Shown: positions 1-7,353, counted from the first letter of the stretch. The stretch: 19,799 nt of DNA from JANRKF01 sp964518725 (GCA_964518725.1 CAZFKP010000033.1:1-19799); one strand, 5' to 3'. The notes: generated from the letters alone by a model not told the origin. Numbers and translations are program-made.

Positions 1-336
1 CTGGCTTTCACGCGGACGGCTGGCAAAATAAGCATCGGCCTCGGCGTCATTCACCGGCTCCACGGCGCCTTCGATACGCAGCTGGCGCTCCAGCGGCATC
101 CAGTGAAAACACAGAGCGGCTCTGGGGTTGGCGATCAGGTCGCGGCTTTTATGGCTATGTAAGTTGGTGTAAAACACCAGCCCGCGCGGATCAAATCCCT
201 TAAGCAGGACGATCCGCACCGAAGGTCGCCCATCCGCCGAACAGGTCGCCAGCGACATCGCGGTCGGCTCGGCGATATCCTTACATGCCTTGGCAGCCTC
301 CAGCCACGCTGTGATGTGTGGGAAAGGAGAGGTCAC
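1..336 (-). CDS. pdxH: Pyridoxine/pyridoxamine 5'-phosphate oxidase, PdxH type (N-terminal 112 residues; cut by window edge)
   Basis: This is an open frame running off the left edge. It starts at a GTG whose last two bases are the first two of the astA TGA stop (GTGA overlap, 333-336), so translation is probably coupled. The readable protein has the PdxH FMN-binding layout: RIVLLKG at residues 41-47, FYTN at 55-58, a basic K63/R65 pair, ANPRAALCFHW at 69-79, then ERQLRIEG and YFASRPRESQ at the cut end. PdxH is a cytosolic FMN enzyme that oxidises PNP or PMP to PLP. No in-frame ATG exists before residue 27, which would remove conserved N-terminal sequence, so GTG is preferred. It follows astC-astA; AstC is PLP-dependent, so cofactor supply is a reasonable inference. 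The C-terminal substrate-binding half is outside the window, and other flavin split-barrel oxidases are a less likely alternative. Confidence 0.9.
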   Translation of the reverse strand, partial: MTSPFPHITAWLEAAKACKDIAEPTAMSLATCSADGRPSVRIVLLKGFDPRGLVFYTNLHSHKSRDLIANPRAALCFHWMPLERQLRIEGAVEPVNDAEADAYFASRPRESQ

Positions 337-1343
337 TCCATTACCCTCACCATGTCACCCGGCTGGAGCGATAATGCCGTCGCGGTTTCCTGGTTCAGCA
401 CAACCCCATCACCTGCCATTTCAAGCGGCGCATAGGCAATCCTGAATTTTGGCAACACGGTATTGGTAACCATATGCGTCGCCGTGTCGCCGCACGGGCG
501 GATGTCGGTCACCGGCACTTTCCGGCTCTTACGCACGGTGCGAATGGCGGCGCGGTCGGCCTGCAGGGTGGGGCCGGCATCAAACACATCGACATAATTC
601 TGGTAGCGGAACCCTTCCGCCTCCAGCATTTGCTTGGCGGGCACGGAGAGCTGGTGTGCCTCACCGATCACCGCCTGCGCTTTCGCATCCAGCAGGTTCA
701 CATAAATCGGGTATTTCGGCATCAGGTCGCTGATGAACTGGCCGCCCTGGGTGGCGTTGATGAAATCAGCACGGCGGAACGGCATCTGGAAAAAATGCTG
801 CGCGAGGTTTTTGTAAAAGGGCGATTCGCCCGTATCGTCCTGCACGCCGCGGATTTCAGAAATCACCACGTCGGAAAACAGATCCGGGAATTCCGCCATC
901 ATCACAAAGCGGCTGCGCGACAGAAACCGCCCGATACCGTCACGCCGGTAGCCCTCACGCAGGAATAGCGAGCCAATCTCGCTCGCGCCCGTATAATCGT
1001 TGACCATGTGCAGCACGCGCTGACTGGAATAAACCCCCAGCTCTTTCGACGCCTGCACAATGGTCGATAGCTTGTAGGAATAAAACGGGTTCCTGAGTCC
1101 GACATGCGCGACCACCCCGGTGGTGCCTGCAATCTGCTTTGCATCCGTATCTTCCAGTACAAACAAAAATGCCTCGTAGCCTTTCCATTCCTTGCTGCCG
1201 GAGAAGCTTAATTCCGCCCGCTGGATTTTTTTCTCCAGCACGTAGCTGTCTGCCGGGAGCGAGGTCATGCCGATGCCTGCCTCGCGCGCAAGCAACAGCA
1301 GGTCGGCATGGTCGTTCATGGTCACGGGACGGAGAATGAGCAT
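333..1343 (-). CDS. astA: Arginine N-succinyltransferase
   Basis: AstA transfers succinyl from succinyl-CoA to the alpha-amino group of arginine, the first step of the ammonia-producing AST pathway of arginine catabolism in the cytosol. The 336-residue product is close to the usual family length of about 340 and is full-length. Family hallmarks visible are the N-terminal ILRPV strand, a TSLPAD segment near residue 28, HASKELGVY-like QASKELGVYS, ASEIGSLFL, SRSRFVMMAEF, SEIRGVQDDTGESPFY, LMPKYPIYVNLL and the C-terminal FRYQNYVDVFDAGPTL. The fold is GNAT-like. It lies 7 bases after astC and its stop overlaps the pdxH GTG start, so the three genes look like one operon. AstB, AstD and AstE are not in the window, so completeness of the pathway is unknown. 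Paralogues of the AruF/AruG type (ornithine succinyltransferase subunit) are the main alternative. Confidence 0.93.
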   Translation of the reverse strand: MLILRPVTMNDHADLLLLAREAGIGMTSLPADSYVLEKKIQRAELSFSGSKEWKGYEAFLFVLEDTDAKQIAGTTGVVAHVGLRNPFYSYKLSTIVQASKELGVYSSQRVLHMVNDYTGASEIGSLFLREGYRRDGIGRFLSRSRFVMMAEFPDLFSDVVISEIRGVQDDTGESPFYKNLAQHFFQMPFRRADFINATQGGQFISDLMPKYPIYVNLLDAKAQAVIGEAHQLSVPAKQMLEAEGFRYQNYVDVFDAGPTLQADRAAIRTVRKSRKVPVTDIRPCGDTATHMVTNTVLPKFRIAYAPLEMAGDGVVLNQETATALSLQPGDMVRVME

Positions 1344-1350
1344 GGTGCGA

Positions 1351-2625
1351 CTACCCGGCCATAAAGCTGGTAAGCGCCGCGTCCAGACGCTTCAACCCCT
1401 CGGCCAGCTCTTTCTGGGTAATCGTCAGCGACGGCAGAAAACGCAGCACATTCGGCCCGGCCTGCAACACCAGCACGCCATGGGCGCGGGCAAGCTCGGC
1501 GATGTCCCCTGCTTTCCCAGCGAATGCCGGCACCAATTCGGCGCCGACCATCAGGCCACGGCCACGCACTTCCTTGAAGAGTTTGAGTTTCTTATTGATG
1601 GCATTCAGGCCGGCGAAAATTTCTTTGCTGCGGGCTTTGACATTGTCTTGCAGCTTTTTCGATTGCAACGTTTTCAGCACCTCGAACGCCACCGCGCACG
1701 CCAGCGGATTACCGCCGAACGTCGAGCCATGGCTGCCAAACTGGAAGGTGTTTTCTGCGCGTGCACCAATCAGCATCGCGCCGATCGGCATGCCGCCGCC
1801 CAGCGCCTTGGCCAGCGTTACCACATCCGGTACCACACCCTTCTCCGCGAAATGCGAGAATAAATGGCCGGTACGCATCATGCCGCACTGCACCTGGTCA
1901 AGCATCAAGAGCGCATCATATTTGTGGCAGATATCCTGCACCGCCTTCAGGAAGCCTGGCTTCACCGGCGTGATCCCCCCTTCACCCTGCACCACTTCAA
2001 GCATCACCGCACAGACCGAATCGTTCATGACTTTTTTGAGCGCCTCAAGATCGTTATACGGCACATAGACAAACCCACCCGGCAGCGGTTCAAACCCCTG
2101 CTGGTATTTCGGCTGGGCAGTCGCGGTGACGGTGGCCAAGGTGCGGCCATGGAATGAGCCGGTGAAGGTAATGATGGTGCGTTTTTCAGGCGGCTTGCCT
2201 TTGTCGGCTGCATATTTGCGCGCGAGCTTAATCGCCGCTTCGTTGGCTTCCGCACCGGAATTGGTGAGGAACACGCGACGCGCAAATTTCGAGGATTTGA
2301 CCAGTGCCTCGGCAAGCAGAACCGGCGGCGCGGTGAAGAAAATATTGCTTGTGTGCCAAATATTCCCAGCCTGTTTCATCAGTGCTTTCTTGAGCGCGTC
2401 GTTGTGGTGGCCAAGGCTGGTGACAGCAATCCCCGCACCAAGGTCGATATAGTGGTTGCCATCCGTATCCCACACCTGCGCGCCCTTGCCTTTGGCTACC
2501 ACCATCTCACGCGGCTTATAGGCATGGGTGTAATATTTCCGCCCCTTGGCAATCAACGCCTTGGTGGCGGCGGAAGGTTTCGCCATGGGTTTCGTTTTGG
2601 CGGTCGTTTTTTTAGTTTTTTTCAT
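1351..2625 (-). CDS. astC: Class III PLP aminotransferase: succinylornithine / acetylornithine transaminase
   Basis: This 424-residue class III aminotransferase moves the delta-amino group of N-succinylornithine (or N-acetylornithine) to 2-oxoglutarate. Motifs: NSGAEANEAAIKLAR at 122-136 (phosphate and cofactor site), SFHGRT at 157-162, the PLP-ring aspartate D243 in LDQVQCG, the Schiff-base lysine K273 in TLAKALGGG, and GSHGSTFGGNPLA at 297-309. AstC and ArgD enzymes are hard to tell apart by sequence; the pairing with astA favours a catabolic AstC role. Two oddities: the residue after D243 is Q rather than the usual E, and the first 30 residues are a Lys/Thr/Ala-rich tail that homologues usually lack. 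A GGAG sequence a few bases upstream supports the start at 2625; M14 is the alternative. It lies 84 bases after the OmpA-like gene, so it may have its own promoter. Confidence 0.85.
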   Translation of the reverse strand: MKKTKKTTAKTKPMAKPSAATKALIAKGRKYYTHAYKPREMVVAKGKGAQVWDTDGNHYIDLGAGIAVTSLGHHNDALKKALMKQAGNIWHTSNIFFTAPPVLLAEALVKSSKFARRVFLTNSGAEANEAAIKLARKYAADKGKPPEKRTIITFTGSFHGRTLATVTATAQPKYQQGFEPLPGGFVYVPYNDLEALKKVMNDSVCAVMLEVVQGEGGITPVKPGFLKAVQDICHKYDALLMLDQVQCGMMRTGHLFSHFAEKGVVPDVVTLAKALGGGMPIGAMLIGARAENTFQFGSHGSTFGGNPLACAVAFEVLKTLQSKKLQDNVKARSKEIFAGLNAINKKLKLFKEVRGRGLMVGAELVPAFAGKAGDIAELARAHGVLVLQAGPNVLRFLPSLTITQKELAEGLKRLDAALTSFMAG

Positions 2626-2709
2626 GTCGCTCCATGCCCCTTGTCAGATAACAATAAATAGTTCGATCCTTAGCATATTACTACCGCCGCCAATGTAAAT
2701 ACCCGTCTG

Positions 2710-3573
2710 CTACTGAAAAAGCGGTTTCACCTGATTGTACAGGTCGGCATCCGCACCATCCGTCGGGGCGGCAGCGGACTGGAGGATGTCGTTGATTTTC
2801 GACTCGGCGTCGGTGCGAATACGGAATTCAACGCGCTGCGATAACACCTCGTTTTCCGTGCCATCCGGATTCAGGATCGGCTGCGAGGAAGACAGCCCGT
2901 TGGCGGTCACATATTTACGCAGCCATGCCGATTCGGCCTGCACCTGCGACAACCCCATCACATAACGCAACGCGCTGCGGGTGCGCGCCTGCGACAATTC
3001 CATATTCCTGAAATAGGCTTCCTGCGGCGAGGTGTTGGCGCTCCAGAGGCTCGACGTATGCCCCTCGATGCGGATTTCCTGCACCGACGATTTGTATTTC
3101 GGGCTGGTGATAATTTTCATATAACGCGGAAAGAAATTCGCGAGTATTTCCTGAAAACTCGCCTTCAGTTCGGTATCGCCACGATTGAACAGAATGTACT
3201 GGTTTTCAAAACGGATGGAGAGATCCTTGTTGATGGTCGCACCCCAGCGGTTGAAATCCCCTTCAAATTCCTGCTTGAGTTCACTGTACAGCTCCGACTT
3301 TACCTTGTCATACACTTGCGCCACCTGCTTGATCTTCACCGCATCGGCTTCCATTTTCCTGGCATAATCCTGCATCTTCATGGCGTTCAACCGTGCCTGT
3401 TCACTGTAGCGCATGATGCTCTGGGAATCGGCCTGCGTCTTCAGCATGAACGCAATCGCAATCAGCATGAAAATCATCATCAGGCTGCTCATCAGGTCAG
3501 AAAGCGAAATCCACTGCGCCTCATCCCCATGGCTTGCTGCGGATGAATCCACGAGTTGATTGATGTCCGTCAT
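2710..3573 (-). CDS. OmpA/MotB-like peptidoglycan-binding protein (ZorB-like)
   Basis: The 287-residue protein has a short cytosolic tail, one transmembrane segment at about 27-44, a helical/coiled linker at about 47-105 and a C-terminal OmpA-like domain at about 115-253. Just before the membrane segment is WISLSDLMSSLMM, with D26 in the place of the ion-binding aspartate of MotB (Asp32 in E. coli). In the OmpA domain IRIEGHTSS and NMELSQARTRSALRYVM correspond to the peptidoglycan-binding loop and helix; the usual GHTD is GHTS, while the arginine of the helix is kept. It starts 4 bases after the MotA-like stop, with a TAGGA SD over that stop, so the two are translationally coupled and probably form one channel complex. 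The layout resembles ZorB of Zorya systems, but no effector genes lie nearby. Which load it drives is unknown. Confidence 0.82.
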   Translation of the reverse strand: MTDINQLVDSSAASHGDEAQWISLSDLMSSLMMIFMLIAIAFMLKTQADSQSIMRYSEQARLNAMKMQDYARKMEADAVKIKQVAQVYDKVKSELYSELKQEFEGDFNRWGATINKDLSIRFENQYILFNRGDTELKASFQEILANFFPRYMKIITSPKYKSSVQEIRIEGHTSSLWSANTSPQEAYFRNMELSQARTRSALRYVMGLSQVQAESAWLRKYVTANGLSSSQPILNPDGTENEVLSQRVEFRIRTDAESKINDILQSAAAPTDGADADLYNQVKPLFQ

Positions 3574-3576
3574 GTC

Positions 3577-4068
3577 CTAGAACCGGTCATTTTCTATGGG
3601 CTTATATTCTTCATGAACCACCGGCGCAGGACGAGGTGGCGGTGGCGCCGTTGGTACTGGCGGTGGCGGCTGTATATGCGCGGTGAGTGCTTTCTCAACC
3701 GCCCGCAACGCCTCAATCAGCTCCTCGACGCTGGCCTTGCTTTCCTTAGGGCGACGTTTGCGAAACCCCTCGATGTCGCGAAGCTTCAGGGTGAGTGCCG
3801 CGAAAATACCCGCCGCCGATGCCCACACCGCCGTTTTAATCCCATCAATCAGTTTCGGCACACTCTCGCTGATATTCATCGTGTTGAATTCCAGAAGCCC
3901 GATCGCAATGCCGACAAAAGTGCCGAAGATGCCGAGCGTCGTCAGAAAAGCCGGGGCTTTTTCAACAGTTGCCGGCCCATAGGTCACATGAAAAATCAGT
4001 GTAAAAATAGCAATGGTGACCAGGAAAACCTGCGTCTCAAAACTTAGGGAGAAAAAAATATCGACCAT
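3577..4068 (-). CDS. MotA/ExbB-like proton-channel protein (short ZorA-like)
   Basis: With the start at ATG 4068 the protein is 163 residues. It has hydrophobic segments at about 10-32, 41-60 and 78-95, then a charged helix and a Pro-rich cytosolic tail at 133-150. The second segment TLGIFGTFVGIAIGLLEF and the third GIKTAVWASAAGIFAALTL are the MotA/TolQ/ExbB core, with T44, T50 and T80 as likely channel-lining residues. MotA/ZorA-type proteins assemble as a ring around two MotB/ZorB-type subunits and use the ion gradient. The in-frame TTG at 4089 is less likely because AGGTGG (4074-4079) lies 5 bases before the ATG. Real ZorA proteins carry a very long cytosolic tail; this one does not, so it is a compact relative rather than a standard ZorA. 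It is paired with the OmpA-like gene downstream. Confidence 0.8.
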   Translation of the reverse strand: MVDIFFSLSFETQVFLVTIAIFTLIFHVTYGPATVEKAPAFLTTLGIFGTFVGIAIGLLEFNTMNISESVPKLIDGIKTAVWASAAGIFAALTLKLRDIEGFRKRRPKESKASVEELIEALRAVEKALTAHIQPPPPVPTAPPPPRPAPVVHEEYKPIENDRF

Positions 4069-4073
4069 GGCCG

Positions 4074-4079
4074 CCACCT
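4074..4079 (-). promoter_or_regulatory. Shine-Dalgarno site that sets the MotA-like start at 4068
   Basis: AGGTGG on the minus strand lies 5 bases before ATG 4066-4068. The upstream in-frame TTG at 4089 has no comparable site, so the shorter product is preferred. Confidence 0.6.
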
Positions 4080-4103
4080 GAGGTTGCAATGGGCGAATAA
4101 TAG

Positions 4104-4126
4104 CGCCAAGTGTTTAAGACTTGGTG
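4104..4126 (-). terminator. Small stem-loop between the sensor gene and the MotA-like gene
   Basis: CCAAGT (4106-4111) pairs with ACTTGG (4119-4124) around a 7-base loop, and a G-T and a C-G pair extend the stem. Only a broken T-rich stretch follows on the minus strand, so this is at best a weak terminator or an mRNA-processing hairpin that could separate the sensor from the channel genes. Confidence 0.3.
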
Positions 4127-4151
4127 AATGAAAGACCGCCCTCAGAAACGG

Positions 4152-6287
4152 CTAGGCCGCCTGTGTCTGGTGGCGGATTTTGGCAAGCCATGCCTTACCC
4201 TGGTGGTTCTCAATAAAATGCACGAGCGCTACCACGACCCGGCGGTCAAACAGGGTGCCGCAATTATCCATCAAGAAATTGATCGCAGCTTCCGTTGTCA
4301 TGGCCGTGCGCCAGCTGCGCGGGCTGATCATGCCAATAAACGTATTCGCCACCCCAAGCACACGCGCAGTCGTCAGGATATTCTCACCCTTCAGACCAAG
4401 GATGCCGCTGCCATCCCATTTCTCCTGCCACTGCCGGAGCGTTTCATAGACAGGTCCTTCAAAATGGATGGTCTTCACCAGCTCCGCCGCATCGAACATC
4501 GACCCCTGGATGATGTGGCGTTCCTCGTCGGTCAACGGGTCGGTTTTGGTCAGAAGCTTGGTGGAAATTACAATCTTGCCGACATTCATTAGGCTGGCCG
4601 CAATGCGCGCCGTTTCAATGCTTGTCGCATCCAACTCCATCTCATTAGCGACATGGCTGGCGAGGCTCGACACCATCAGCGAATGGTTGGCGGCAAACGG
4701 GTCGCGGCGATCCACCAGCGTCACCAGCGTGTTGATTAAATCCTGATGTATCTGCAGACGCTTCTCCCGCTCGCTCACCACCTCGGTGATATCCTGCTCG
4801 ATAACCAGCACTCCCGGCGTCGGATCCGGCAAATGGCTTACCGGAATATGCGGCACCGGCACGTAAGCGCCCCGGATGACCTGTTGCTCACCGTGGGTTT
4901 CCTGTCGAAACTGCTGGTAGGTGATGTGCTGACTGGTCAGTGCTTCCACCGATTGCTCAATAATATCTTCAGCACGTGCTGTGCCACGCACATCGCGCAC
5001 ATGCTTGCCAACCACCATCTCCGGATCCATGCCAACGCTCTCCACGGCATTCTTATTGGCGAACTGGTAGTGCTGGTCGGCGTCGAGGATGAAAATCGAT
5101 TGGGGCTGATGATCGGCAACGAGCCGCAGCAGCTTCTCCTGCGCGCGCGCTTGCGCGGCCAGTTGGCGGTAATGGTGCGAGAGCATCAGCGAGCGCTTGG
5201 AAATCGCGTGCCACCAGATGGCAATGATAAGCAGCACCACGATGGCGATCACGAAGAAGAAAAACGCAATCATGTTGTTACGGTTAACACTGCTGGCACG
5301 CAGCGCTTCTTCGCTCGCAACCTTGACGATCATCGTCCACGGCGTGCCGGGAATTTCACGCGAGGTAGCGAGCACGCGCTTCTTGCCATAATCATCCATG
5401 TCGGAAATGAAATTGCCGACCGTCACCAAAAGTCGGGCTTCAGAAAATTTGCGCGGGTTCTTGTCAATTTCTTTCGAGAGCGCCTCCGAGCGGTCAAGCA
5501 GCGGGCTTAAGAACTGGATATTGTCGGCACTGGTGCGTATCAACACCGTTTCAAGGGTCTTCTCCGTCACCCCTGGATGTTTCAGCATCTCCCAGAAATC
5601 GCTTTCCACCTGCTTGATGGCAACAACGCGCCCGACCAGCGACTCTTCGTTACGCTCGCCCTGGATCGAATAAATCGGCACGGTAAAGCCCATATAAATG
5701 GTGCCGTCTTCTTCTTTCTTCATATCGATCAGAGCCTCTTTATCCGCCGGAAGATCGACGACCCCGGCAACCACCTGCTCCTTGACCGATTGCGGCATGG
5801 CGGTTGAAACCACCAGTTCGTTTTTATTATTGAGTACGGCGAGCCCGCCCTTGTGGTCGGACTCAACATTAGCAGGAATGGCATTGGCCGACGACGCCAT
5901 GTAACCGCCGCGCTGCGCCGTGAAAATCAGCAAGTTACGCAGATATTCGACTTGCGCTGGCGGCTCAGACTTATTGCTTGCAGCATCCTGCGGCATCATC
6001 TGCAGCTCGGTCAGGTAGAGCTGCACTGAAGGATTATCCGACAAGCTACGCAGTTCGTTGAAGCGATTATTGACGTATTTTGTGAGTTCGGCGGCACGGC
6101 TTTCGGCAATCAGGTTCAGCTTTTCCTGCCATGTCCGCATATCGCGCGCGACATCGAGCGCGATATAGCGCGTCACCAGCCACAAACCAATCAGCACGAT
6201 CGCAGCAACAATCAGCGCGATGCTATAAAAGCGCGGGGCAAAGTTCGCGGGTTTATCGCCGGGTTGTAATCCATCTTCCTGTGACAT
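4152..6287 (-). CDS. Membrane Cache-PAS receptor with a degenerate HD-GYP-like domain
   Basis: The 711-residue protein has a transmembrane segment at about 21-40, a large periplasmic region at 45-335 that looks like a double Cache ligand domain, a second transmembrane segment at about 339-358, a PAS domain at about 385-505 (SIFILDADQHYQFANKNA) and a C-terminal HD-GYP-like domain at about 510-695. The HD-GYP fold is clear (LTDEER, KWDGSG, LKGENILTTARVLGVAN), but the catalytic ligands are mostly gone. The HD pair is M567-N568, the next histidine is S596, the HH-E-WDG histidines are W620 and Q621, GYP is GIL, and the VADVFDA aspartates are N648 and I651. Only H535 remains. It is therefore unlikely to hydrolyse c-di-GMP and may bind it as a receptor. 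It follows a LapG-type protease gene by 53 bases, which suggests joint control of the cell surface. Confidence 0.85.
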   Translation of the reverse strand: MSQEDGLQPGDKPANFAPRFYSIALIVAAIVLIGLWLVTRYIALDVARDMRTWQEKLNLIAESRAAELTKYVNNRFNELRSLSDNPSVQLYLTELQMMPQDAASNKSEPPAQVEYLRNLLIFTAQRGGYMASSANAIPANVESDHKGGLAVLNNKNELVVSTAMPQSVKEQVVAGVVDLPADKEALIDMKKEEDGTIYMGFTVPIYSIQGERNEESLVGRVVAIKQVESDFWEMLKHPGVTEKTLETVLIRTSADNIQFLSPLLDRSEALSKEIDKNPRKFSEARLLVTVGNFISDMDDYGKKRVLATSREIPGTPWTMIVKVASEEALRASSVNRNNMIAFFFFVIAIVVLLIIAIWWHAISKRSLMLSHHYRQLAAQARAQEKLLRLVADHQPQSIFILDADQHYQFANKNAVESVGMDPEMVVGKHVRDVRGTARAEDIIEQSVEALTSQHITYQQFRQETHGEQQVIRGAYVPVPHIPVSHLPDPTPGVLVIEQDITEVVSEREKRLQIHQDLINTLVTLVDRRDPFAANHSLMVSSLASHVANEMELDATSIETARIAASLMNVGKIVISTKLLTKTDPLTDEERHIIQGSMFDAAELVKTIHFEGPVYETLRQWQEKWDGSGILGLKGENILTTARVLGVANTFIGMISPRSWRTAMTTEAAINFLMDNCGTLFDRRVVVALVHFIENHQGKAWLAKIRHQTQAA

Positions 6288-6311
6288 ACATCCTCATTTG
6301 TTGCGCGCCGT

Positions 6312-6317
6312 ATTATA
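6312..6317 (-). promoter_or_regulatory. Candidate -10 box (TATAAT) before the sensor gene
   Basis: On the minus strand a perfect TATAAT lies 24 bases before the sensor start codon, in the 53-base gap after the protease gene. No good -35 hexamer is seen at 16-18 bases, so this rests on the -10 alone. The sensor's GAGGA SD is at 6291-6295. Confidence 0.3.
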
Positions 6318-6340
6318 CCGTCTTCCGGCGTATATCCTAG

Positions 6341-6994
6341 TTAATTATTTGGTGTGTAACGCCACCAGTAATTCTCGTTGGTACCATAAATCGGGCGATA
6401 ATGGTAGATGCTCATGGCATCGCGTACTTGCTTGATCTGGTTATCAAGTATCCACAGCACACCATCATCATACACCCCAAGAATGGCGTGGATGATGCCG
6501 CCCAGATTCAAATCCTGCACGATCATGATCCGCAGACGGTCGGCAGGCACACCCATCGCACGCAGCGAGTAATATTTGGCAATCGCATAATCTTCGCAAT
6601 CGCCGTTCACTTCCATGAACTCGTAAGGCGTCGCCCAGTAATCGACTATCCCCCAGTTTAACTGATCGGCGATATAGGGGTGCTCGTTGCCCCAGTCATT
6701 GATTTTTTCCAACTGATCTTTGAAGGAGTCCGTTTTTAACCCAGCGACAAAATCCCGCCATTGCGGAATGACGCAGGGATGAAAAGCAACCTTGCCACAT
6801 TCGCTGTCGGGGATTTTTTGCTGCGATACAAACCGCGCCCTCACATTGGTCCATTTCGGGAATGGCTTCAGGTTGGTGTTCTGCTCTTCCTCCATGTTGA
6901 AATAGGAGAGCTGCGCGTGCGCGTGCGGCGCAACCGGCAGCATTACAAGCAACGCAAGAAAATAGATTCGGAGGTGGAACAATAATGGACGCAT
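6341..6994 (-). CDS. Secreted transglutaminase-like cysteine protease (BTLCP / LapG family)
   Basis: The 217-residue protein starts with a signal peptide (hydrophobic core 10-22, likely cleavage after AHA at residue 27), so it acts in the periplasm. The papain-like triad of the bacterial transglutaminase-like cysteine proteinases is complete: C133 in GDCEDYAIAKY, H169 in IIHAILGV and D184 in WILDNQ. In Pseudomonas and relatives LapG of this family cuts the N-terminus of the LapA adhesin and releases biofilm cells; it is held back by LapD, an inner-membrane c-di-GMP receptor. No LapA or LapD is in the window. Downstream comes a membrane receptor with a degenerate HD-GYP domain, which could play the LapD-like part (inference). 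No clear SD precedes the ATG at 6994. In alphaproteobacteria the family also occurs alone, so the substrate is open. Confidence 0.85.
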   Translation of the reverse strand: MRPLLFHLRIYFLALLVMLPVAPHAHAQLSYFNMEEEQNTNLKPFPKWTNVRARFVSQQKIPDSECGKVAFHPCVIPQWRDFVAGLKTDSFKDQLEKINDWGNEHPYIADQLNWGIVDYWATPYEFMEVNGDCEDYAIAKYYSLRAMGVPADRLRIMIVQDLNLGGIIHAILGVYDDGVLWILDNQIKQVRDAMSIYHYRPIYGTNENYWWRYTPNN

Positions 6995-7166
6995 GCGGAA
7001 TGATTTCTGTTATGAAAATGATCCTACACGATTCATCTCCACCGCACTATTGTGTTTTTTATATCACAGTCGTAACGAAAAAACGGAAAAAATATTTTTT
7101 GTTTTTTATCAGAATTTCATGCAATTTTTTTATAATCATAACCATGCCGTAACAATACAATGAACA

Positions 7167-7186
7167 GCCAGCGAGATTTTGCTGGC
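7167..7186. other. Stem-loop, 6-base stem
   Basis: GCCAGC (7167-7172) pairs perfectly with GCTGGC (7181-7186) around an 8-base loop. It lies 3 bases before a second stem-loop and would be in the 5' untranslated region of the histone-like gene if transcription starts near the TATAAT at 7131. Confidence 0.4.
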
Positions 7187-7189
7187 GAT

Positions 7190-7218
7190 CCATTTCATTC
7201 CGCATCCGTAATGAATGG
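7190..7218. other. Stem-loop, 9 base pairs with one bulge
   Basis: CCATTTCATT (7190-7199) pairs with AATGAATGG (7210-7218) if one T is bulged; the loop is 10 bases. No T-run follows on either strand, so it is not a typical intrinsic terminator. Confidence 0.35.
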
Positions 7219-7353
7219 CTGTGTATTATTCTCGTAAGGCGCCAAAACTTCCGAATATTACTTTTAGCGTTAACAGAAAATTCACGATTACTGGTTTAGA
7301 AGTGAAATCGTTATCCGAGCACACGGTGTGTTTTGGATACATCTAACCAAAAT

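Noticed and set aside
2710..4068. A complete Zorya anti-phage system
   Set aside because: Only ZorAB-like genes are present; no ZorC, ZorD helicase or ZorE nuclease lies on either side, and the ZorA tail is missing.
2710..4068. Flagellar stator MotA/MotB
   Set aside because: The MotA-like protein is far shorter than MotA, lacks its large cytosolic loop, and no flagellar gene is nearby.
4152..6287. Active c-di-GMP phosphodiesterase
   Set aside because: Nearly every metal-binding residue of the HD-GYP motif is replaced, so the call was changed to a degenerate receptor domain.
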